A stretch of DNA of 64,000 bases from Pseudomonas panipatensis (GCF_900099785.1 NZ_FNDS01000003.1:248001-312000), one strand, 5' to 3'; positions 1-12,104 are shown, counted from the stretch's first letter. Made by a program: numbers and translations. The notes: a model not told the origin generated them from the letters alone.

Positions 1-15
1 TTCGTAGCGGGGCGC

Positions 16-1302
16 TTACTTGCGATTGTTCAGATCGACGAAGTTACGCTGCGCGTAGCCGGTGTACAGCTGGCGCGGACGGCCAATCTTGTACGGACCG
101 GAGAGCATTTCCTGCCAGTGCGAGATCCAGCCCACGGTCCGCGCCAGAGCGAAGATCACGGTGAACATGCTGGTCGGAATACCGATCGCCTTGAGGATGA
201 TGCCCGAGTAGAAGTCGACGTTCGGGTACAGGTTGCGCTCCACGAAGTAGGGGTCGTGGCGGGCGATTTCTTCCAGCTTCATGGCCAGTTCCAGCTGCGG
301 ATCGTTGATGCCCAGCTCGCTGAGCACCTCGTCGCAGGTCTGTTTCATGACCTTGGCGCGCGGGTCGAAGTTCTTGTACACGCGATGGCCGAAGCCCATC
401 AGTTTGAACGGATCGTTCTTGTCCTTGGCCTTGGCCACGAACTTCTCGATGTTCGATACGTCGCCGATCTCGTCCAGCATGCGCAGTACGGCTTCGTTCG
501 CACCACCGTGGGCCGGGCCCCAGAGGGCGGCGATGCCGGAGGCGATACAGGCGAAGGGGTTGGCGCCCGAGGACCCGGCCAGACGCACCGTGGAGGTGGA
601 AGCGTTCTGTTCGTGGTCGGCGTGGAGGATGAAGATGCGGTCCATGGCCTTGGCCAGCACGGGGCTGATCGGCTTGGTTTCGCAAGGGGTGTTGAACATC
701 ATATGCAGGAAGTTTTCTGCATAGTTCAGGTCGTTGCGCGGATACATCATCGGCTGACCCATGGAGTACTTGTAAACCATGGCGGCGATGGTCGGCATCT
801 TGGCGATCAGGCGGTGCGCGGAGATCTCGCGATGCGTCGGGTTATTGATGTCCAGCGAGTCGTGATAGAAGGCGGAGAGGGCGCCGATCACACCGCACAT
901 GACGGCCATCGGGTGAGCGTCGCGGCGGAAACCGTTGAAGAACGTCTTCAGCTGCTCGTGAACCATGGTGTGGTTCTTGATGGTGCCGACGAACTTCTCT
1001 TTCTGCTCGGCGGTGGGCAGTTCGCCCTTCAGCAGCAGATAGCAGGTTTCCAGGTAGTCGGATTTCTCGGCCAGCTGCTCGATCGGATAGCCACGGTGAA
1101 GCAAAACACCTTTGTCACCGTCGATATAAGTGATCTTCGACTCGCAGGAGGCGGTCGACATAAAGCCAGGATCGAACGTGAAGTGGCCCGTGGAGGTCAG
1201 GCCCCGCACATCGACTACATCAGGACCCAGCGTGCCGGATAGGACGGGCAGTTCGACGGGGGCAGCGCCCTCGATGATCAACTGCGCTTTTTTGTCAGCC
1301 AT
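16..1302 (-). CDS. gltA: Citrate synthase (type II, hexameric family)
   Basis: Condenses oxaloacetate and acetyl-CoA to citrate, the entry step of the TCA cycle, in the cytoplasm. The 428-residue product has the usual length of the Gram-negative NADH-sensitive enzyme. Seen: the [10 protein letters not shown] block near residue 230, [11 protein letters not shown] near 265 (active-site His), the citrate synthase signature [14 protein letters not shown] near 305 (second catalytic His) and YPNVDFYSG near 360 (catalytic Asp). The start is ATG preceded by a strong AGGAGG about 5 nt upstream. It is divergent from the sdh-suc operon, so both flows into and around the cycle leave from one intergenic region. 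Nothing looks truncated. Confidence 0.98.
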   Translation of the reverse strand: MADKKAQLIIEGAAPVELPVLSGTLGPDVVDVRGLTSTGHFTFDPGFMSTASCESKITYIDGDKGVLLHRGYPIEQLAEKSDYLETCYLLLKGELPTAEQKEKFVGTIKNHTMVHEQLKTFFNGFRRDAHPMAVMCGVIGALSAFYHDSLDINNPTHREISAHRLIAKMPTIAAMVYKYSMGQPMMYPRNDLNYAENFLHMMFNTPCETKPISPVLAKAMDRIFILHADHEQNASTSTVRLAGSSGANPFACIASGIAALWGPAHGGANEAVLRMLDEIGDVSNIEKFVAKAKDKNDPFKLMGFGHRVYKNFDPRAKVMKQTCDEVLSELGINDPQLELAMKLEEIARHDPYFVERNLYPNVDFYSGIILKAIGIPTSMFTVIFALARTVGWISHWQEMLSGPYKIGRPRQLYTGYAQRNFVDLNNRK

Positions 1303-1361
1303 TATGGCCTCCTATTAATGCTTGAAATCATCTGTACGACCCCCCACGCAGGGCCCGCACC

Positions 1362-1389
1362 ACTATAGAGAGATAAATCCGAATGTCAA
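1362..1389 (-). promoter_or_regulatory. Sigma-70 promoter of gltA
   Basis: Read on the minus strand: -35 TTGACA (1384-1389), 16-nt spacer, -10 TATAGT (1362-1367). The -35 is a perfect consensus and the -10 matches 5 of 6. It lies about 60 nt upstream of the gltA start and no other match this good was seen in the gap. Confidence 0.75.
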
Positions 1390-1504
1390 TTTGCGCGAAA
1401 CCTTGCCGCAGAGGCCCTCCAAGCGCCTGTTTTGGCGAAAAAAATGCGCTATTTACGCCTTTTGGGGGGGTGCGGCAATAAGTCCTTAGGCGTAGGTGAT
1501 TGCG

Positions 1505-1533
1505 TTGTCATTAGGGGCCTAACTGTCTATACT
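1505..1533 (+). promoter_or_regulatory. Sigma-70 promoter of the sdh-suc operon
   Basis: -35 TTGTCA (1505-1510), 17-nt spacer, -10 TATACT (1528-1533), followed by a leader of about 115 nt to the sdhC start. Spacing is ideal and both hexamers match 5 of 6. Confidence 0.75.
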
Positions 1534-1655
1534 CCGCGACCAGCCGCCAAGGCCTCTGAGGCCGGCTCCATAGGCGGTTGTCACTCCCGAAGGTGATGGG
1601 TACCTGACAAGTGCACCTCCCGACAACTAGCCCTGCTGTTTGAAGGGCTCTCAGT

Positions 1656-2042
1656 GTGAAAAAAGCCGTGAATAGCAAACGACCTGTAAACCTAGACCTA
1701 AGGACCATCAAACTCCCTGTCACTGCTTACACGTCCATTCTCCATCGCATCTCTGGCGTCATCCTGTTCCTGGGCATTGCCGTGCTGCTGTTCGCGCTCG
1801 ACAAGTCCCTGGCTTCGGAAGACAGCTTTGATCAGGTGAAGGCGTGTCTGGCCAGTCCTCTGGCCAAGTTCGTGATTTGGGGCCTGCTGTCTGCGCTGCT
1901 GTACCACCTGGTAGCCGGTATCCGTCACCTCGTCATGGACGCAGGTATCGGTGAAACGCTTGAAGGCGGTAAGCGTGGTTCGAAAATCGTCATCGCTGTC
2001 GCTGCGGTGCTGATCGTTCTGGCGGGGGTATGGGTATGGTAA
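1656..2042 (+). CDS. sdhC: Succinate dehydrogenase cytochrome b556 subunit
   Basis: Membrane anchor that, with SdhD, binds heme b and ubiquinone and docks SdhAB to the inner membrane (complex II). The 128-residue protein has three hydrophobic segments. The family signature PVTAYTSILHRISG near residues 25-38 carries the Ser and Arg of the quinone site, and LLYHLVAGIRHL carries the heme-ligand His. The start is GTG with AAGGG 8 nt upstream; an in-frame GTG four codons later is less well placed. First gene of sdhCDAB-sucAB-lpdG-sucCD, and its end overlaps the sdhD start by a few bases, suggesting translational coupling. Confidence 0.96.
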   Translation: MKKAVNSKRPVNLDLRTIKLPVTAYTSILHRISGVILFLGIAVLLFALDKSLASEDSFDQVKACLASPLAKFVIWGLLSALLYHLVAGIRHLVMDAGIGETLEGGKRGSKIVIAVAAVLIVLAGVWVW

Positions 2043-2404
2043 CTAACGTCACAAACTTCTCGCGTTCCGGCCTCTTCGACTGGATGGCCCAACGCGTGTC
2101 TGCGGTCGTACTCGCGGCTTATGTTCTCTTCCTGCTGGGTTACCTGATCGCACACCCGAACATTTCCTACGCGGAATGGCACGGTCTGTACTCCCACAGC
2201 CTGATGCGCATCTTCAGCCTGCTGACGCTGGTTTCGCTGAGCGTGCACGCATGGGTCGGTATGTGGACCATCACCACTGACTACCTGACTCAGATGGCGC
2301 TGGGCAAAGTGGCGACCGTCGTGCGTTTCCTCGTCCAGGCGGTATGCGGCATGGCGATGTTCGCATTCTTCGTCTGGGGTGTGCAGATTCTCTGGGGTAA
2401 CTGA
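2036..2404 (+). CDS. sdhD: Succinate dehydrogenase membrane anchor subunit
   Basis: Second membrane anchor of complex II, 122 residues with three transmembrane segments. VHAWVGMWTITTDY contains the His expected to ligate heme b and the Asp-Tyr at the quinone pocket; FDWMAQRVSAV at the N-terminus is typical. Two ATGs are in frame (2030 and 2036). I take 2036, giving MVTNVTNFSR, which matches the family N-terminus better, but either would overlap the sdhC stop. sdhA follows after 3 nt. Confidence 0.95.
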   Translation: MVTNVTNFSRSGLFDWMAQRVSAVVLAAYVLFLLGYLIAHPNISYAEWHGLYSHSLMRIFSLLTLVSLSVHAWVGMWTITTDYLTQMALGKVATVVRFLVQAVCGMAMFAFFVWGVQILWGN

Positions 2405-2407
2405 TCC

Positions 2408-4180
2408 ATGGCTAGCATTCGTACTCTTTCCTTTGACGCCATCATCGTTGGTGGCGGCGGCGCCGGCATGCGCGCTGCGCTGCAGTTGGCCCAGGGTGGC
2501 CACAAGACTGCCGTGGTGACCAAGGTCTTCCCGACCCGTTCGCACACCGTGTCCGCCCAGGGCGGCATCACCTGCGCCATCGCTTCGGCCGACCCGAACG
2601 ATGACTGGCGCTGGCACATGTACGATACCGTCAAGGGTTCCGACTACATCGGTGACCAGGACGCTATCGAATATATGTGCTCCGTCGGCCCGGAAGCCGT
2701 GTTCGAACTGGAACACATGGGCCTGCCGTTCTCCCGTACCGAGCAAGGCCGCATCTACCAGCGTCCGTTCGGTGGCCAGTCCAAGGACTTCGGCAAGGGT
2801 GGCCAGGCTGCCCGTACCTGCGCCGCGGCTGACCGTACCGGTCACGCGCTGCTGCACACTCTGTATCAGGCCAACCTGAAGAACGGCACCTCGTTCCTCA
2901 ACGAGTGGTACGCGGTCGATCTGGTGAAGAACCAGGATGGCGCCATCGTCGGTGTCATCGCGATCGACATCGAGACTGGCGGTACCGTCTACATCCGTTC
3001 CAAAGCCGTGGTCCTGGCCACTGGCGGTGCCGGCCGTATCTACGCCTCCACCACCAACGCCCTGATCAACACCGGCGACGGCGTGGGCATGGCCCTGCGC
3101 GCTGGCGTGCCGGTTCAGGACATCGAAATGTGGCAGTTCCACCCGACCGGCATCGCCGGTGCCGGTGTACTGGTCACCGAAGGTTGCCGCGGTGAAGGTG
3201 GCTACCTGATCAACGCCCACGGCGAACGCTTCATGGAGCGTTATGCGCCGAACGCGAAAGACCTGGCCGGCCGCGACGTGGTCGCCCGTTCCATGGTCAA
3301 GGAAGTCATTGCCGGCAACGGTGTTGGTCCGAACAAGGATCACGTACTGCTGAAGCTCGACCACCTCGGCGAGGAAGTCCTGCACAGCCGCCTGCCCGGC
3401 ATCTGCGAACTGTCCAAGACCTTCGCTCACGTCGACCCGGTCGTTGCGCCGATCCCGGTCATCCCGACCTGCCACTACATGATGGGTGGTGTCGCCACCA
3501 ACATTCATGGCCAGGCGCTGACCATGGACGCCAACGGCAACGACCAGATCATCGAAGGTCTGTTCGCGGTGGGCGAAGTCGCCTGCGTATCGGTACACGG
3601 CGCCAACCGCCTGGGCGGCAACTCGCTGCTCGACCTGGTTGTGTTCGGTCGTGCGACCGGTCTGCACCTGGAGAAGGCCCTGAAAGAGGGTATCGAGCAC
3701 CGTGGTGCCTCCGAGAGCGACCTGGAAGCCTCCCTCAACCGTCTGAATGGCGTCAACCAGCGCACCAGCGGCGAAGAAGTCGCCCCGCTGAAGCGCGAGC
3801 TGCAGCAGTGCATGCAGAACTACTTCGGTGTATTCCGTACCGGCGAATACATGCAGAAGGGCATCGCTCAGCTGGCTGATCTGCGTGGCCGCATCGCCAA
3901 CGTCAAGATCAACGACAAGAGCCAGGCATTCAACACTGCGCGCATCGAAGCGCTGGAACTGCAAAACCTCCTCGAAGTGGCCGAAGCCACTGCCGTTGCG
4001 GCCGAAGCCCGCAAAGAGTCCCGCGGCGCCCACGCCCGCGAAGACTTCGAGGAGCGCGACGACGAGAACTGGCTGTGCCACACCCTGTACTTCCCGGGTG
4101 AGAAACGCGTCGCCAAGCGTTCCGTCAACTTCGCGCCGAAGACTGTTCCGGCATTCGAACCCAAGGTTCGTACTTATTAA
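2408..4180 (+). CDS. sdhA: Succinate dehydrogenase flavoprotein subunit
   Basis: Oxidises succinate to fumarate and passes electrons through covalently bound FAD to SdhB. 590 residues, normal length. Seen: dinucleotide-binding [15 protein letters not shown] at the N-terminus, His46 in SHTVSAQGG (covalent FAD attachment), the substrate loop [21 protein letters not shown] near 240 and the catalytic Arg in GRDVVARSM near 285. The C-terminal R/Y-rich segment is intact. Lies 3 nt behind sdhD and 15 nt ahead of the chosen sdhB start. Confidence 0.98.
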   Translation: MASIRTLSFDAIIVGGGGAGMRAALQLAQGGHKTAVVTKVFPTRSHTVSAQGGITCAIASADPNDDWRWHMYDTVKGSDYIGDQDAIEYMCSVGPEAVFELEHMGLPFSRTEQGRIYQRPFGGQSKDFGKGGQAARTCAAADRTGHALLHTLYQANLKNGTSFLNEWYAVDLVKNQDGAIVGVIAIDIETGGTVYIRSKAVVLATGGAGRIYASTTNALINTGDGVGMALRAGVPVQDIEMWQFHPTGIAGAGVLVTEGCRGEGGYLINAHGERFMERYAPNAKDLAGRDVVARSMVKEVIAGNGVGPNKDHVLLKLDHLGEEVLHSRLPGICELSKTFAHVDPVVAPIPVIPTCHYMMGGVATNIHGQALTMDANGNDQIIEGLFAVGEVACVSVHGANRLGGNSLLDLVVFGRATGLHLEKALKEGIEHRGASESDLEASLNRLNGVNQRTSGEEVAPLKRELQQCMQNYFGVFRTGEYMQKGIAQLADLRGRIANVKINDKSQAFNTARIEALELQNLLEVAEATAVAAEARKESRGAHAREDFEERDDENWLCHTLYFPGEKRVAKRSVNFAPKTVPAFEPKVRTY

Positions 4181-4195
4181 TTAAGGGTGCCCGTC

Positions 4196-4903
4196 ATGTT
4201 GACTGTAAGTGTTTATCGCTATAACCCCGACGTGGATGCTGCACCGTACATGCAGGATTTCCAGGTCGACACCGGCGGCAAGGACGTGATGGTCCTGGAC
4301 GTGCTGGCGCTGATCAAGGAAAAGGACGAGGGCTTCTCCTATCGTCGTTCCTGCCGTGAAGGCGTGTGCGGTTCCGACGGTATGAACATCAACGGCAAGA
4401 ACGGCCTGGCCTGCATCACTCCGCTGTCGGCCGCTGGCCTGCGCGGTGGCAAGCTGGTGCTGCGCCCGCTGCCGGGCCTGCCGGTGATTCGTGACCTGGT
4501 CGTCGATATGCGCATCTTCTACAAGCAGTACGAGAGCGTTAAGCCGTACCTGCAGAACAAGTATGCCGCGCCGGCCATCGAACGCCTGCAGACCCCGGAA
4601 GAGCGCGAGAAGCTGGATGGCCTGTACGAGTGCATCCTGTGCGCCTGCTGCTCGACCTCCTGCCCGTCGTTCTGGTGGAACCCCGACAAGTTCCTGGGCC
4701 CGGCTGCGCTGCTGCAAGCCTACCGCTTCCTGGCCGATAGCCGGGATACCGAGACCCAGGCACGTCTGGCCACTCTGGACGACCCGTTCAGCGTGTTCCG
4801 CTGCCGCGGAATCATGAACTGCGTGAACGTATGTCCGAAGGGGCTGAACCCCACCAAGGCCATCGGTCACATCCGCAACATGCTGCTGCAGAGCGGAGTC
4901 TGA
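4196..4903 (+). CDS. sdhB: Succinate dehydrogenase iron-sulfur subunit
   Basis: Carries electrons from SdhA to quinone through three clusters. 235 residues. Seen: the 2Fe-2S loop SCREGVCGSDGMNING...LAC near 55-75, the 4Fe-4S set CILCACCSTSCPS near 145-157, and the 3Fe-4S set CRGIMNCVNVCPKGLNP near 200. I start at ATG 4196 rather than GTG 4187: AAGGG ends 8 nt before the ATG and the product begins MLTVSVYRYNP as in other pseudomonads. Last sdh gene; a 249-bp gap precedes sucA. Confidence 0.97.
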   Translation: MLTVSVYRYNPDVDAAPYMQDFQVDTGGKDVMVLDVLALIKEKDEGFSYRRSCREGVCGSDGMNINGKNGLACITPLSAAGLRGGKLVLRPLPGLPVIRDLVVDMRIFYKQYESVKPYLQNKYAAPAIERLQTPEEREKLDGLYECILCACCSTSCPSFWWNPDKFLGPAALLQAYRFLADSRDTETQARLATLDDPFSVFRCRGIMNCVNVCPKGLNPTKAIGHIRNMLLQSGV

Positions 4904-4936
4904 TCCGCTCTCGGTAGCACGCTGCAAGAGCAAGTC

Positions 4937-4968
4937 CCGTACCGTCGGAACATTTTCCGGCGGTACGG
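4937..4968 (+). other. Stem-loop between sdhB and sucA
   Basis: A 14-bp stem (one G-U pair), arms CCGTACCGTCGGAA and TTCCGGCGGTACGG, loop CATT. No T tract follows, so it is unlikely to be an efficient terminator. It could stabilise the sdh mRNA 3' end or mark an RNA-processing point inside the operon. Function is inference. Confidence 0.6.
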
Positions 4969-5152
4969 CAGCAACGGACCTCAGCTCACAAAGCAGAAGT
5001 CCCGATTTTGAAATCATATATATGACCAGCAGGGGCATCCGGGCTGGCGCCCGGACTATCTGCAGGAACCGTAGTGGCTACCAGTCGCTGCACAGGGCTT
5101 CGTATCCGAGCGGTTCCATCAGGTGGTGTCCCCTTACCGAGGGTGACCAAGC

Positions 5153-7984
5153 ATGCACGAAAGCGTAATGCAGCGGATGTGGAACAGTGCCCATCTATCC
5201 GGTGGTAACGCTGCCTACGTCGAAGAGCTCTACGAGCTCTACCTGCACGACCCGAACGCTGTGCCAGAAGAGTGGCGCACGTACTTCCAGAAGCTCCCCG
5301 CCGACGGCAACCCCGCCCCCGATGTTTCGCATTCCGCAGTCCGTGATCATTTCGTACTCCTGGCCAAGAACCAGCGCCGCGCCCAACCGGTGTCCGCCGG
5401 TAGCGTCAGCAGCGAGCACGAGAAGAAGCAGGTAGAAGTCCTGCGCCTGATCCTGGCCTACCGTCTGCGCGGCCATCAGGCAGCCAAGCTCGATCCGCTG
5501 GGTCTCTGGGTGCGCACCGCCCCCTCCGACCTGTCGATTGACCACTACGGCCTGACTGCTGCCGACCTCGACACCACCTTCCGCACCGGTGAACTCTACA
5601 TCGGCAAGGAAGAGGCGACCTTGCGCGAGATCGTCGACGCCCTCAAGCAGACCTACTGCGGCACCATCGGTGCCGAGTTCATGCACATTGTCGATTCCGA
5701 GCAGCGCAAGTGGTTCCTGCAGCGCCTGGAAAGTGTGCGTGGCCGTCCGGAGTATTCCGCCGACGCCCGTGGTCACCTGCTCGAGCGCCTGACGGCGGCC
5801 GAGGGTCTGGAAAAGTACCTGGGCACCAAGTACCCGGGCACCAAGCGTTTCGGTCTTGAAGGCGGCGAAAGCCTGATTCCGATGGTCGATGAGATCATCC
5901 AGCGCTCCGGTTCCTACGGCGCGAAGGAAATCGTCATCGGCATGGCCCACCGCGGTCGTCTGAACGTCCTGGTCAACACTCTGGGCAAGAACCCGCGCGA
6001 TCTCTTCGACGAGTTCGAAGGCAAGAAGATCGTCGAGCTCGGCTCCGGCGACGTGAAGTACCACCAGGGCTTCTCCTCCAACGTCATGACCAGTGGTGGC
6101 GAAGTCCACCTGGCGCTGGCCTTCAACCCGTCGCACCTGGAGATCGTCTCCCCGGTGGTCGAGGGTTCGGTTCGCGCCCGCCAGGACCGCCGCAAGGACG
6201 GTAACGGCGACAAGGTGGTGCCGATTTCCATCCACGGCGATGCCGCTTTCGCGGGGCAGGGCGTGGTCATGGAAACCTTCCAGATGTCGCAGACCCGTGC
6301 TTACAAGACGGGCGGCACCATCCACATCGTGATCAACAACCAGGTTGGTTTCACCACCAGCCGTGCGGACGACGCGCGCTCCACCGAATACGCCACCGAC
6401 GTGGCGAAGATGATTCAGGCGCCGATCTTCCACGTGAACGGCGACGATCCGGAAGCCGTGCTGTTCGTCACCCAACTGGCCGTCGACTACCGCATGCAGT
6501 TCAAGCGTGACGTGGTCATCGACCTGGTCTGCTACCGTCGCCGCGGCCACAACGAGGCCGACGAGCCGAGCGGCACCCAGCCGCTGATGTACCAGCAGAT
6601 CGCCAAGCAGCGTACCACCCGTGAGCTGTATGCCGACGCGCTGATCGCGGCCGGCGTGCAGACCACCGAGCAGGTCCAGGAGAAGGTCGACGAATACCGC
6701 GACGCTCTCGACAACGGCCTGCACGTGGTGAAGAGCCTGGTCAAGGAGCCGAACAAGGAGCTCTTCGTCGACTGGCGTCCGTACGTCGGCCATGCCTGGA
6801 CCGCGCGTCACGACACCCGCTTCGACCTGAAGACCCTGCAGGAGCTGTCCAACAAACTGCTGGAGACTCCCGACGGCTTCGTCATGCAGCGTCAGGTGGC
6901 GAAGATCTACGAAGACCGCGCCAAGATGACCGCCGGCGCCATGCCGATCAACTGGGGCTTCGCCGAGAACCTGGCCTACGCCACCCTGTTGTTCGAAGGC
7001 CATCCGGTGCGCATGACCGGTCAGGACGTCGGCCGTGGCACCTTCTCGCACCGCCATGCGGCGCTGCACAACCAGAAGGACGACTCGGTTTACATCCCGC
7101 TGGCCCATCTGTTCGATGGTCAACCGCGCGTCAGCCTGTACGACTCCTTCCTCTCGGAAGAAGCGGTGCTGGCTTTCGAATACGGCTACGCCACCACCAC
7201 GCCGAACGCGCTGGTGATCTGGGAAGGCCAGTTCGGTGACTTCGCCAACGGTGCGCAAGTGGTGATCGACCAGTTCATCACCAGTGGCGAGACCAAGTGG
7301 CAGCGCCTCTGCGGCCTGACCATGCTGCTGCCGCACGGTTACGAAGGCCAGGGTCCGGAGCACTCCTCCGCGCGTCTGGAGCGTTACCTGCAACTGTGCG
7401 CCGAGCAGAACATCCAGGTCTGCGTACCGACCACGCCGGCTCAGGTCTACCACATGCTGCGCCGCCAGGTGATCCGTCCGCTGCGCAAACCGCTGATCGT
7501 GATGACGCCGAAGTCGCTGCTGCGCCACAAGCTGGCCATCTCGACCCTGGAAGAACTGGCCAACGGTTCCTTCCAGACCGTGATCCCGGAAATCGACAGC
7601 CTGGATCCGAAGAAGGTCGAACGCATCGTTCTGTGCAGCGGCAAGGTCTACTACGACCTGCTGGAGAAGCGTCGTGCCGAGGGTCGCGAAGACACCGCGA
7701 TCATCCGTATCGAGCAGCTGTATCCGTTCCCGGAAGACGATCTCGCCGACGTTCTGTCCCAGTACAAGAACCTCAAGCACATCGTCTGGTGCCAGGAAGA
7801 GCCGATGAACCAGGGCGCCTGGTACTGCTCGCAGCACCACATGCGTCGCGTCATCTCCGCGCACAAGAAAGGTCTCAACCTGGAATACGCCGGTCGCGAA
7901 GGCTCGGCAGCTCCGGCTTGCGGCTACGCTTCGATGCACGCCGAGCAGCAGGAAAAGCTGCTGAATGACGCCTTCACCGTTTAA
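5153..7984 (+). CDS. sucA: 2-oxoglutarate dehydrogenase E1 component
   Basis: Thiamine-diphosphate decarboxylase that starts oxidative decarboxylation of 2-oxoglutarate to succinyl-CoA. 943 residues, full length. Seen: GMAHRGRLNVLVN near 263, HGDAAFAGQGVVMET near 365, the ThDP/Mg region INNQVGFTTSRADDARS near 397-413, DLVCYRRRGHNEADEPS near 460, and the transketolase-like C-terminal domain (GRGTFSHRHAALHNQ near 630). The N-terminus has the short E2-binding segment with YVEELYELY. Its 249-bp upstream gap could host an internal promoter, but I see no convincing one. Confidence 0.98.
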   Translation: MHESVMQRMWNSAHLSGGNAAYVEELYELYLHDPNAVPEEWRTYFQKLPADGNPAPDVSHSAVRDHFVLLAKNQRRAQPVSAGSVSSEHEKKQVEVLRLILAYRLRGHQAAKLDPLGLWVRTAPSDLSIDHYGLTAADLDTTFRTGELYIGKEEATLREIVDALKQTYCGTIGAEFMHIVDSEQRKWFLQRLESVRGRPEYSADARGHLLERLTAAEGLEKYLGTKYPGTKRFGLEGGESLIPMVDEIIQRSGSYGAKEIVIGMAHRGRLNVLVNTLGKNPRDLFDEFEGKKIVELGSGDVKYHQGFSSNVMTSGGEVHLALAFNPSHLEIVSPVVEGSVRARQDRRKDGNGDKVVPISIHGDAAFAGQGVVMETFQMSQTRAYKTGGTIHIVINNQVGFTTSRADDARSTEYATDVAKMIQAPIFHVNGDDPEAVLFVTQLAVDYRMQFKRDVVIDLVCYRRRGHNEADEPSGTQPLMYQQIAKQRTTRELYADALIAAGVQTTEQVQEKVDEYRDALDNGLHVVKSLVKEPNKELFVDWRPYVGHAWTARHDTRFDLKTLQELSNKLLETPDGFVMQRQVAKIYEDRAKMTAGAMPINWGFAENLAYATLLFEGHPVRMTGQDVGRGTFSHRHAALHNQKDDSVYIPLAHLFDGQPRVSLYDSFLSEEAVLAFEYGYATTTPNALVIWEGQFGDFANGAQVVIDQFITSGETKWQRLCGLTMLLPHGYEGQGPEHSSARLERYLQLCAEQNIQVCVPTTPAQVYHMLRRQVIRPLRKPLIVMTPKSLLRHKLAISTLEELANGSFQTVIPEIDSLDPKKVERIVLCSGKVYYDLLEKRRAEGREDTAIIRIEQLYPFPEDDLADVLSQYKNLKHIVWCQEEPMNQGAWYCSQHHMRRVISAHKKGLNLEYAGREGSAAPACGYASMHAEQQEKLLNDAFTV

Positions 7985-8026
7985 CGCCAACGCGCAGTTG
8001 ATACCGAATTTAAGGAAACACACATA

Positions 8027-9259
8027 ATGGCTATCGAAATCAAAGCCCCAACCTTCCCGGAATCGGTCGCTGACGGCACCGTCGCCACCTGGCACAAGAA
8101 GCCGGGCGACGCCGTCAAGCGCGACGAACTGATCGTCGACATCGAAACCGACAAGGTCGTCATCGAAGTGCTGGCCGAGGCTGATGGCGTTCTCGCGCAG
8201 ATCATCAAGAACGAGGGCGACACCGTACTGAGCAACGAGCTGCTCGGCACCCTGAGCGAAGGTGGCGCCGCTGCCGCCGCTCCGGCGCCGGCCGCTGCCG
8301 CTCCGGCCGCCGCTCCGGCTGCCGCCGCCGCTGCCCCGGCTGCTGCTGCCGACGACGCCATCCTGTCGCCGGCTGCTCGCAAGATCGCCGAAGAGAACGG
8401 CATCGACCCGAACAGCATCGCCGGCACCGGCAAGGGCGGTCGCGTCACCAAGGAAGACGTGGTGGCCGCCGTTGAAGCCAAGAAGAGCGCTCCGGCTGCT
8501 GTTGCTGCCAAGCCGGCCGCTCCGGCTGCCGAAGCGCCGATCTTCGCCGTCGGCGACCGCGTCGAGAAGCGCGTGCCGATGACCCGCCTGCGCGCCAAGG
8601 TCGCCCAGCGTCTGGTCGAAGCCCAGTCCTCCATGGCCATGTTGACCACCTTCAACGAGGTCAACATGAAGCCGGTCATGGACCTGCGCAACAAGTACAA
8701 GGACCTCTTCGAGAAGAAGCACAACGGCGTACGCCTGGGCTTCATGTCCTTCTTCGTCAAGGCCGCCACCGAAGCCCTGAAGCGCTTCCCGGGCGTCAAT
8801 GCCTCGATCGACGGCAACGATATCGTCTACCACGGCTACCAGGACGTTGGTGTCGCCGTATCCAGCGACCGTGGTCTGGTCGTACCGGTACTGCGTAACG
8901 CCGAGTTCATGAGCCTGGCCGAGATCGAGAACGGCATCGCCACCTTCGGCAAGAAGGCCCGCGACGGCAAGCTGAGCATCGAAGACATGACCGGTGGTAC
9001 TTTCACCATCTCCAACGGTGGCGTATTCGGTTCCCTGCTGTCGACTCCGATCGTCAACCCGCCGCAGACCGCCATCCTCGGCATGCACAAGATCCAGGAG
9101 CGCCCGATGGCCGTTAACGGCCAAGTGGTGATCCTGCCGATGATGTACCTGGCGCTGTCCTACGATCACCGCATGATCGATGGCAAGGAAGCGGTAAGCT
9201 TCCTGGTCACCATGAAGGACCTGCTGGAAGACCCGGCTCGTCTGCTGCTGGACATCTGA
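8027..9259 (+). CDS. sucB: 2-oxoglutarate dehydrogenase E2 (dihydrolipoamide succinyltransferase)
   Basis: Core of the 2-oxoglutarate dehydrogenase complex; moves the succinyl group from lipoamide to CoA. 410 residues: lipoyl domain 1-77 with lipoylated Lys43 in ETDKV; Ala/Pro-rich flexible linker about 84-110; peripheral-subunit-binding domain about 112-150 ([29 protein letters not shown]); second Ala-rich linker; catalytic domain ending in [13 protein letters not shown] with the active-site His and Asp. AAGGA lies 10 nt before the ATG. Follows sucA by 42 nt. Confidence 0.98.
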   Translation: MAIEIKAPTFPESVADGTVATWHKKPGDAVKRDELIVDIETDKVVIEVLAEADGVLAQIIKNEGDTVLSNELLGTLSEGGAAAAAPAPAAAAPAAAPAAAAAAPAAAADDAILSPAARKIAEENGIDPNSIAGTGKGGRVTKEDVVAAVEAKKSAPAAVAAKPAAPAAEAPIFAVGDRVEKRVPMTRLRAKVAQRLVEAQSSMAMLTTFNEVNMKPVMDLRNKYKDLFEKKHNGVRLGFMSFFVKAATEALKRFPGVNASIDGNDIVYHGYQDVGVAVSSDRGLVVPVLRNAEFMSLAEIENGIATFGKKARDGKLSIEDMTGGTFTISNGGVFGSLLSTPIVNPPQTAILGMHKIQERPMAVNGQVVILPMMYLALSYDHRMIDGKEAVSFLVTMKDLLEDPARLLLDI

Positions 9260-9291
9260 TCGTCTTCTTCGACGACGGCCCCGTACTAAAC

Positions 9292-9313
9292 GACGGCCCC
9301 TCGCGGGGCCGTC
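9292..9313 (+). other. GC stem-loop between sucB and lpdG
   Basis: 9-bp perfect stem GACGGCCCC/GGGGCCGTC with a TCGC tetraloop and no T tract. Probably an intercistronic mRNA-stability hairpin or weak attenuator; the operon continues past it with a good RBS for lpdG. Confidence 0.55.
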
Positions 9314-9336
9314 CGCTTCATCGGAATAAGGATTGA

Positions 9337-10776
<1,440 letters not shown>

Positions 10777-10937
10777 GGCGGTAGGACCACGGCGGGGAAG
10801 GGCGGCAGTCATTTGCGAGGGGCTGCCGACCCGACCCCGTCGGACTCGTTTCCTCCGGGAAAAGGGTCACAGGTGGCGTGGCGCCACGAGCGTCGCGCCG
10901 AATGCGCAATACCCAAGACGAATAACGGTAGACAAGC

Positions 10938-12104
10938 ATGAATCTCCACGAGTATCAGGGTAAGCAGCTGTTCGCTGAGTACGGCCTGCCCGTATCCAAG
11001 GGCTACGCCGTCGACACACCCGAAGAGGCCGCAGAAGCCTGTGAGAAAATCGGTGGCACCGAGTGGGTCGTGAAAGCCCAGGTGCACGCCGGTGGCCGCG
11101 GTAAAGCGGGCGGTGTGAAGCTGGTCAAGAGCAAAGAGGACGCCAAGGCGTTCGCCGCCAACTGGCTGGGCAAGCGTCTGGTGACCTACCAGACTGACGC
11201 CAACGGCCAGCCGGTCAGCAAGATCCTGGTGGAGTCCTGCACCGATATCGACAAGGAGCTGTACCTCGGCGCCGTTGTCGACCGTTCCAGCCGCCGCATC
11301 GTGTTCATGGCGTCCACCGAAGGTGGCGTGGACATCGAGAAGGTCGCTCACGACACTCCCGAGAAGATCCTCAAGGCCACCATCGACCCGCTGGTCGGCG
11401 CTCAGCCGTTCCAGGGCCGCGAGCTGGCCTTCCAACTGGGCCTGCAAGGCGACCAGATCAAGCAGTTCGTGCACATCTTCGTCGGCCTGGCCAAGCTGTT
11501 CCAGGACTACGACCTGGCACTGCTGGAAGTGAACCCGCTGGTGATCAAGAAAGACGGCAACCTGCACTGCCTGGACGCGAAGATCAACATCGACAGCAAC
11601 GCCATGTACCGTCAGCCCAAGCTGCGCGCCATGCACGACCCGTCCCAGGACGACGCCCGTGAAGCCCATGCGCAGAAGTGGGAACTGAACTACGTCGCGC
11701 TGGAAGGCAACATCGGTTGCATGGTCAACGGCGCTGGCCTGGCCATGGGCACCATGGACATCGTCAACCTGCACGGCGGCAAGCCGGCCAACTTCCTCGA
11801 CGTTGGCGGCGGCGCGACCAAAGAGCGCGTGACCGAAGCGTTCAAGATCATCCTCTCCGACAGCAACGTCGCTGCCGTTCTGGTGAACATCTTCGGCGGC
11901 ATCGTCCGCTGCGACATGATCGCCGAAGGCATCATCGGTGCCGTTAAAGAAGTCGGCGTTAAGGTTCCGGTTGTCGTCCGTCTGGAAGGCAACAACGCCG
12001 AACTCGGCGCCAAGGTACTGGCCGAAAGCGGTCTGAACATCATCGCTGCGACCAGCCTGACCGACGCTGCCCAGCAAGTCGTCAAGGCCGCGGAGGGTAA
12101 GTAA
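10938..12104 (+). CDS. sucC: Succinyl-CoA synthetase beta subunit (ADP-forming)
   Basis: ATP-grasp subunit that binds nucleotide and, with SucD, makes ATP from succinyl-CoA. 388 residues. Seen: [19 protein letters not shown], the nucleotide-grasp element [17 protein letters not shown] near 46-62, the Mg site [11 protein letters not shown] near 194, and the succinate/CoA-interface loop [15 protein letters not shown] near 321. About 160 bp separate it from lpdG; I see no terminator there. Its stop overlaps the sucD ATG (TAATG). Confidence 0.98.
   Translation: MNLHEYQGKQLFAEYGLPVSKGYAVDTPEEAAEACEKIGGTEWVVKAQVHAGGRGKAGGVKLVKSKEDAKAFAANWLGKRLVTYQTDANGQPVSKILVESCTDIDKELYLGAVVDRSSRRIVFMASTEGGVDIEKVAHDTPEKILKATIDPLVGAQPFQGRELAFQLGLQGDQIKQFVHIFVGLAKLFQDYDLALLEVNPLVIKKDGNLHCLDAKINIDSNAMYRQPKLRAMHDPSQDDAREAHAQKWELNYVALEGNIGCMVNGAGLAMGTMDIVNLHGGKPANFLDVGGGATKERVTEAFKIILSDSNVAAVLVNIFGGIVRCDMIAEGIIGAVKEVGVKVPVVVRLEGNNAELGAKVLAESGLNIIAATSLTDAAQQVVKAAEGK

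Larger units (their letters stand above)
1303..1655. promoter_or_regulatory. gltA-sdhC divergent intergenic region
   Basis: 353 bp with no gene. It holds two back-to-back sigma-70 promoters (listed separately), a long gltA leader, and about 115 nt of sdh leader. The sdh leader includes a short GC hairpin (GGCCTC-T-GAGGCC, near 1550). In P. aeruginosa the iron-responsive PrrF sRNAs repress sdh mRNA; whether this leader is a target cannot be judged by eye. Confidence 0.7.

Noticed and set aside
2030-2035. Upstream ATG for sdhD
   Set aside because: Adds only Met-Gly; the ATG at 2036 gives the family-typical N-terminus. The choice is not certain.
4187-4195. GTG start for sdhB
   Set aside because: The RBS AAGGG overlaps this codon; it is placed correctly for ATG 4196 instead.
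5195-9169. 1324-residue minus-strand open frame across sucA-sucB
   Set aside because: Spans two well-recognised enzymes and their intergenic gap; an artefact of stop-poor GC-rich antisense sequence.
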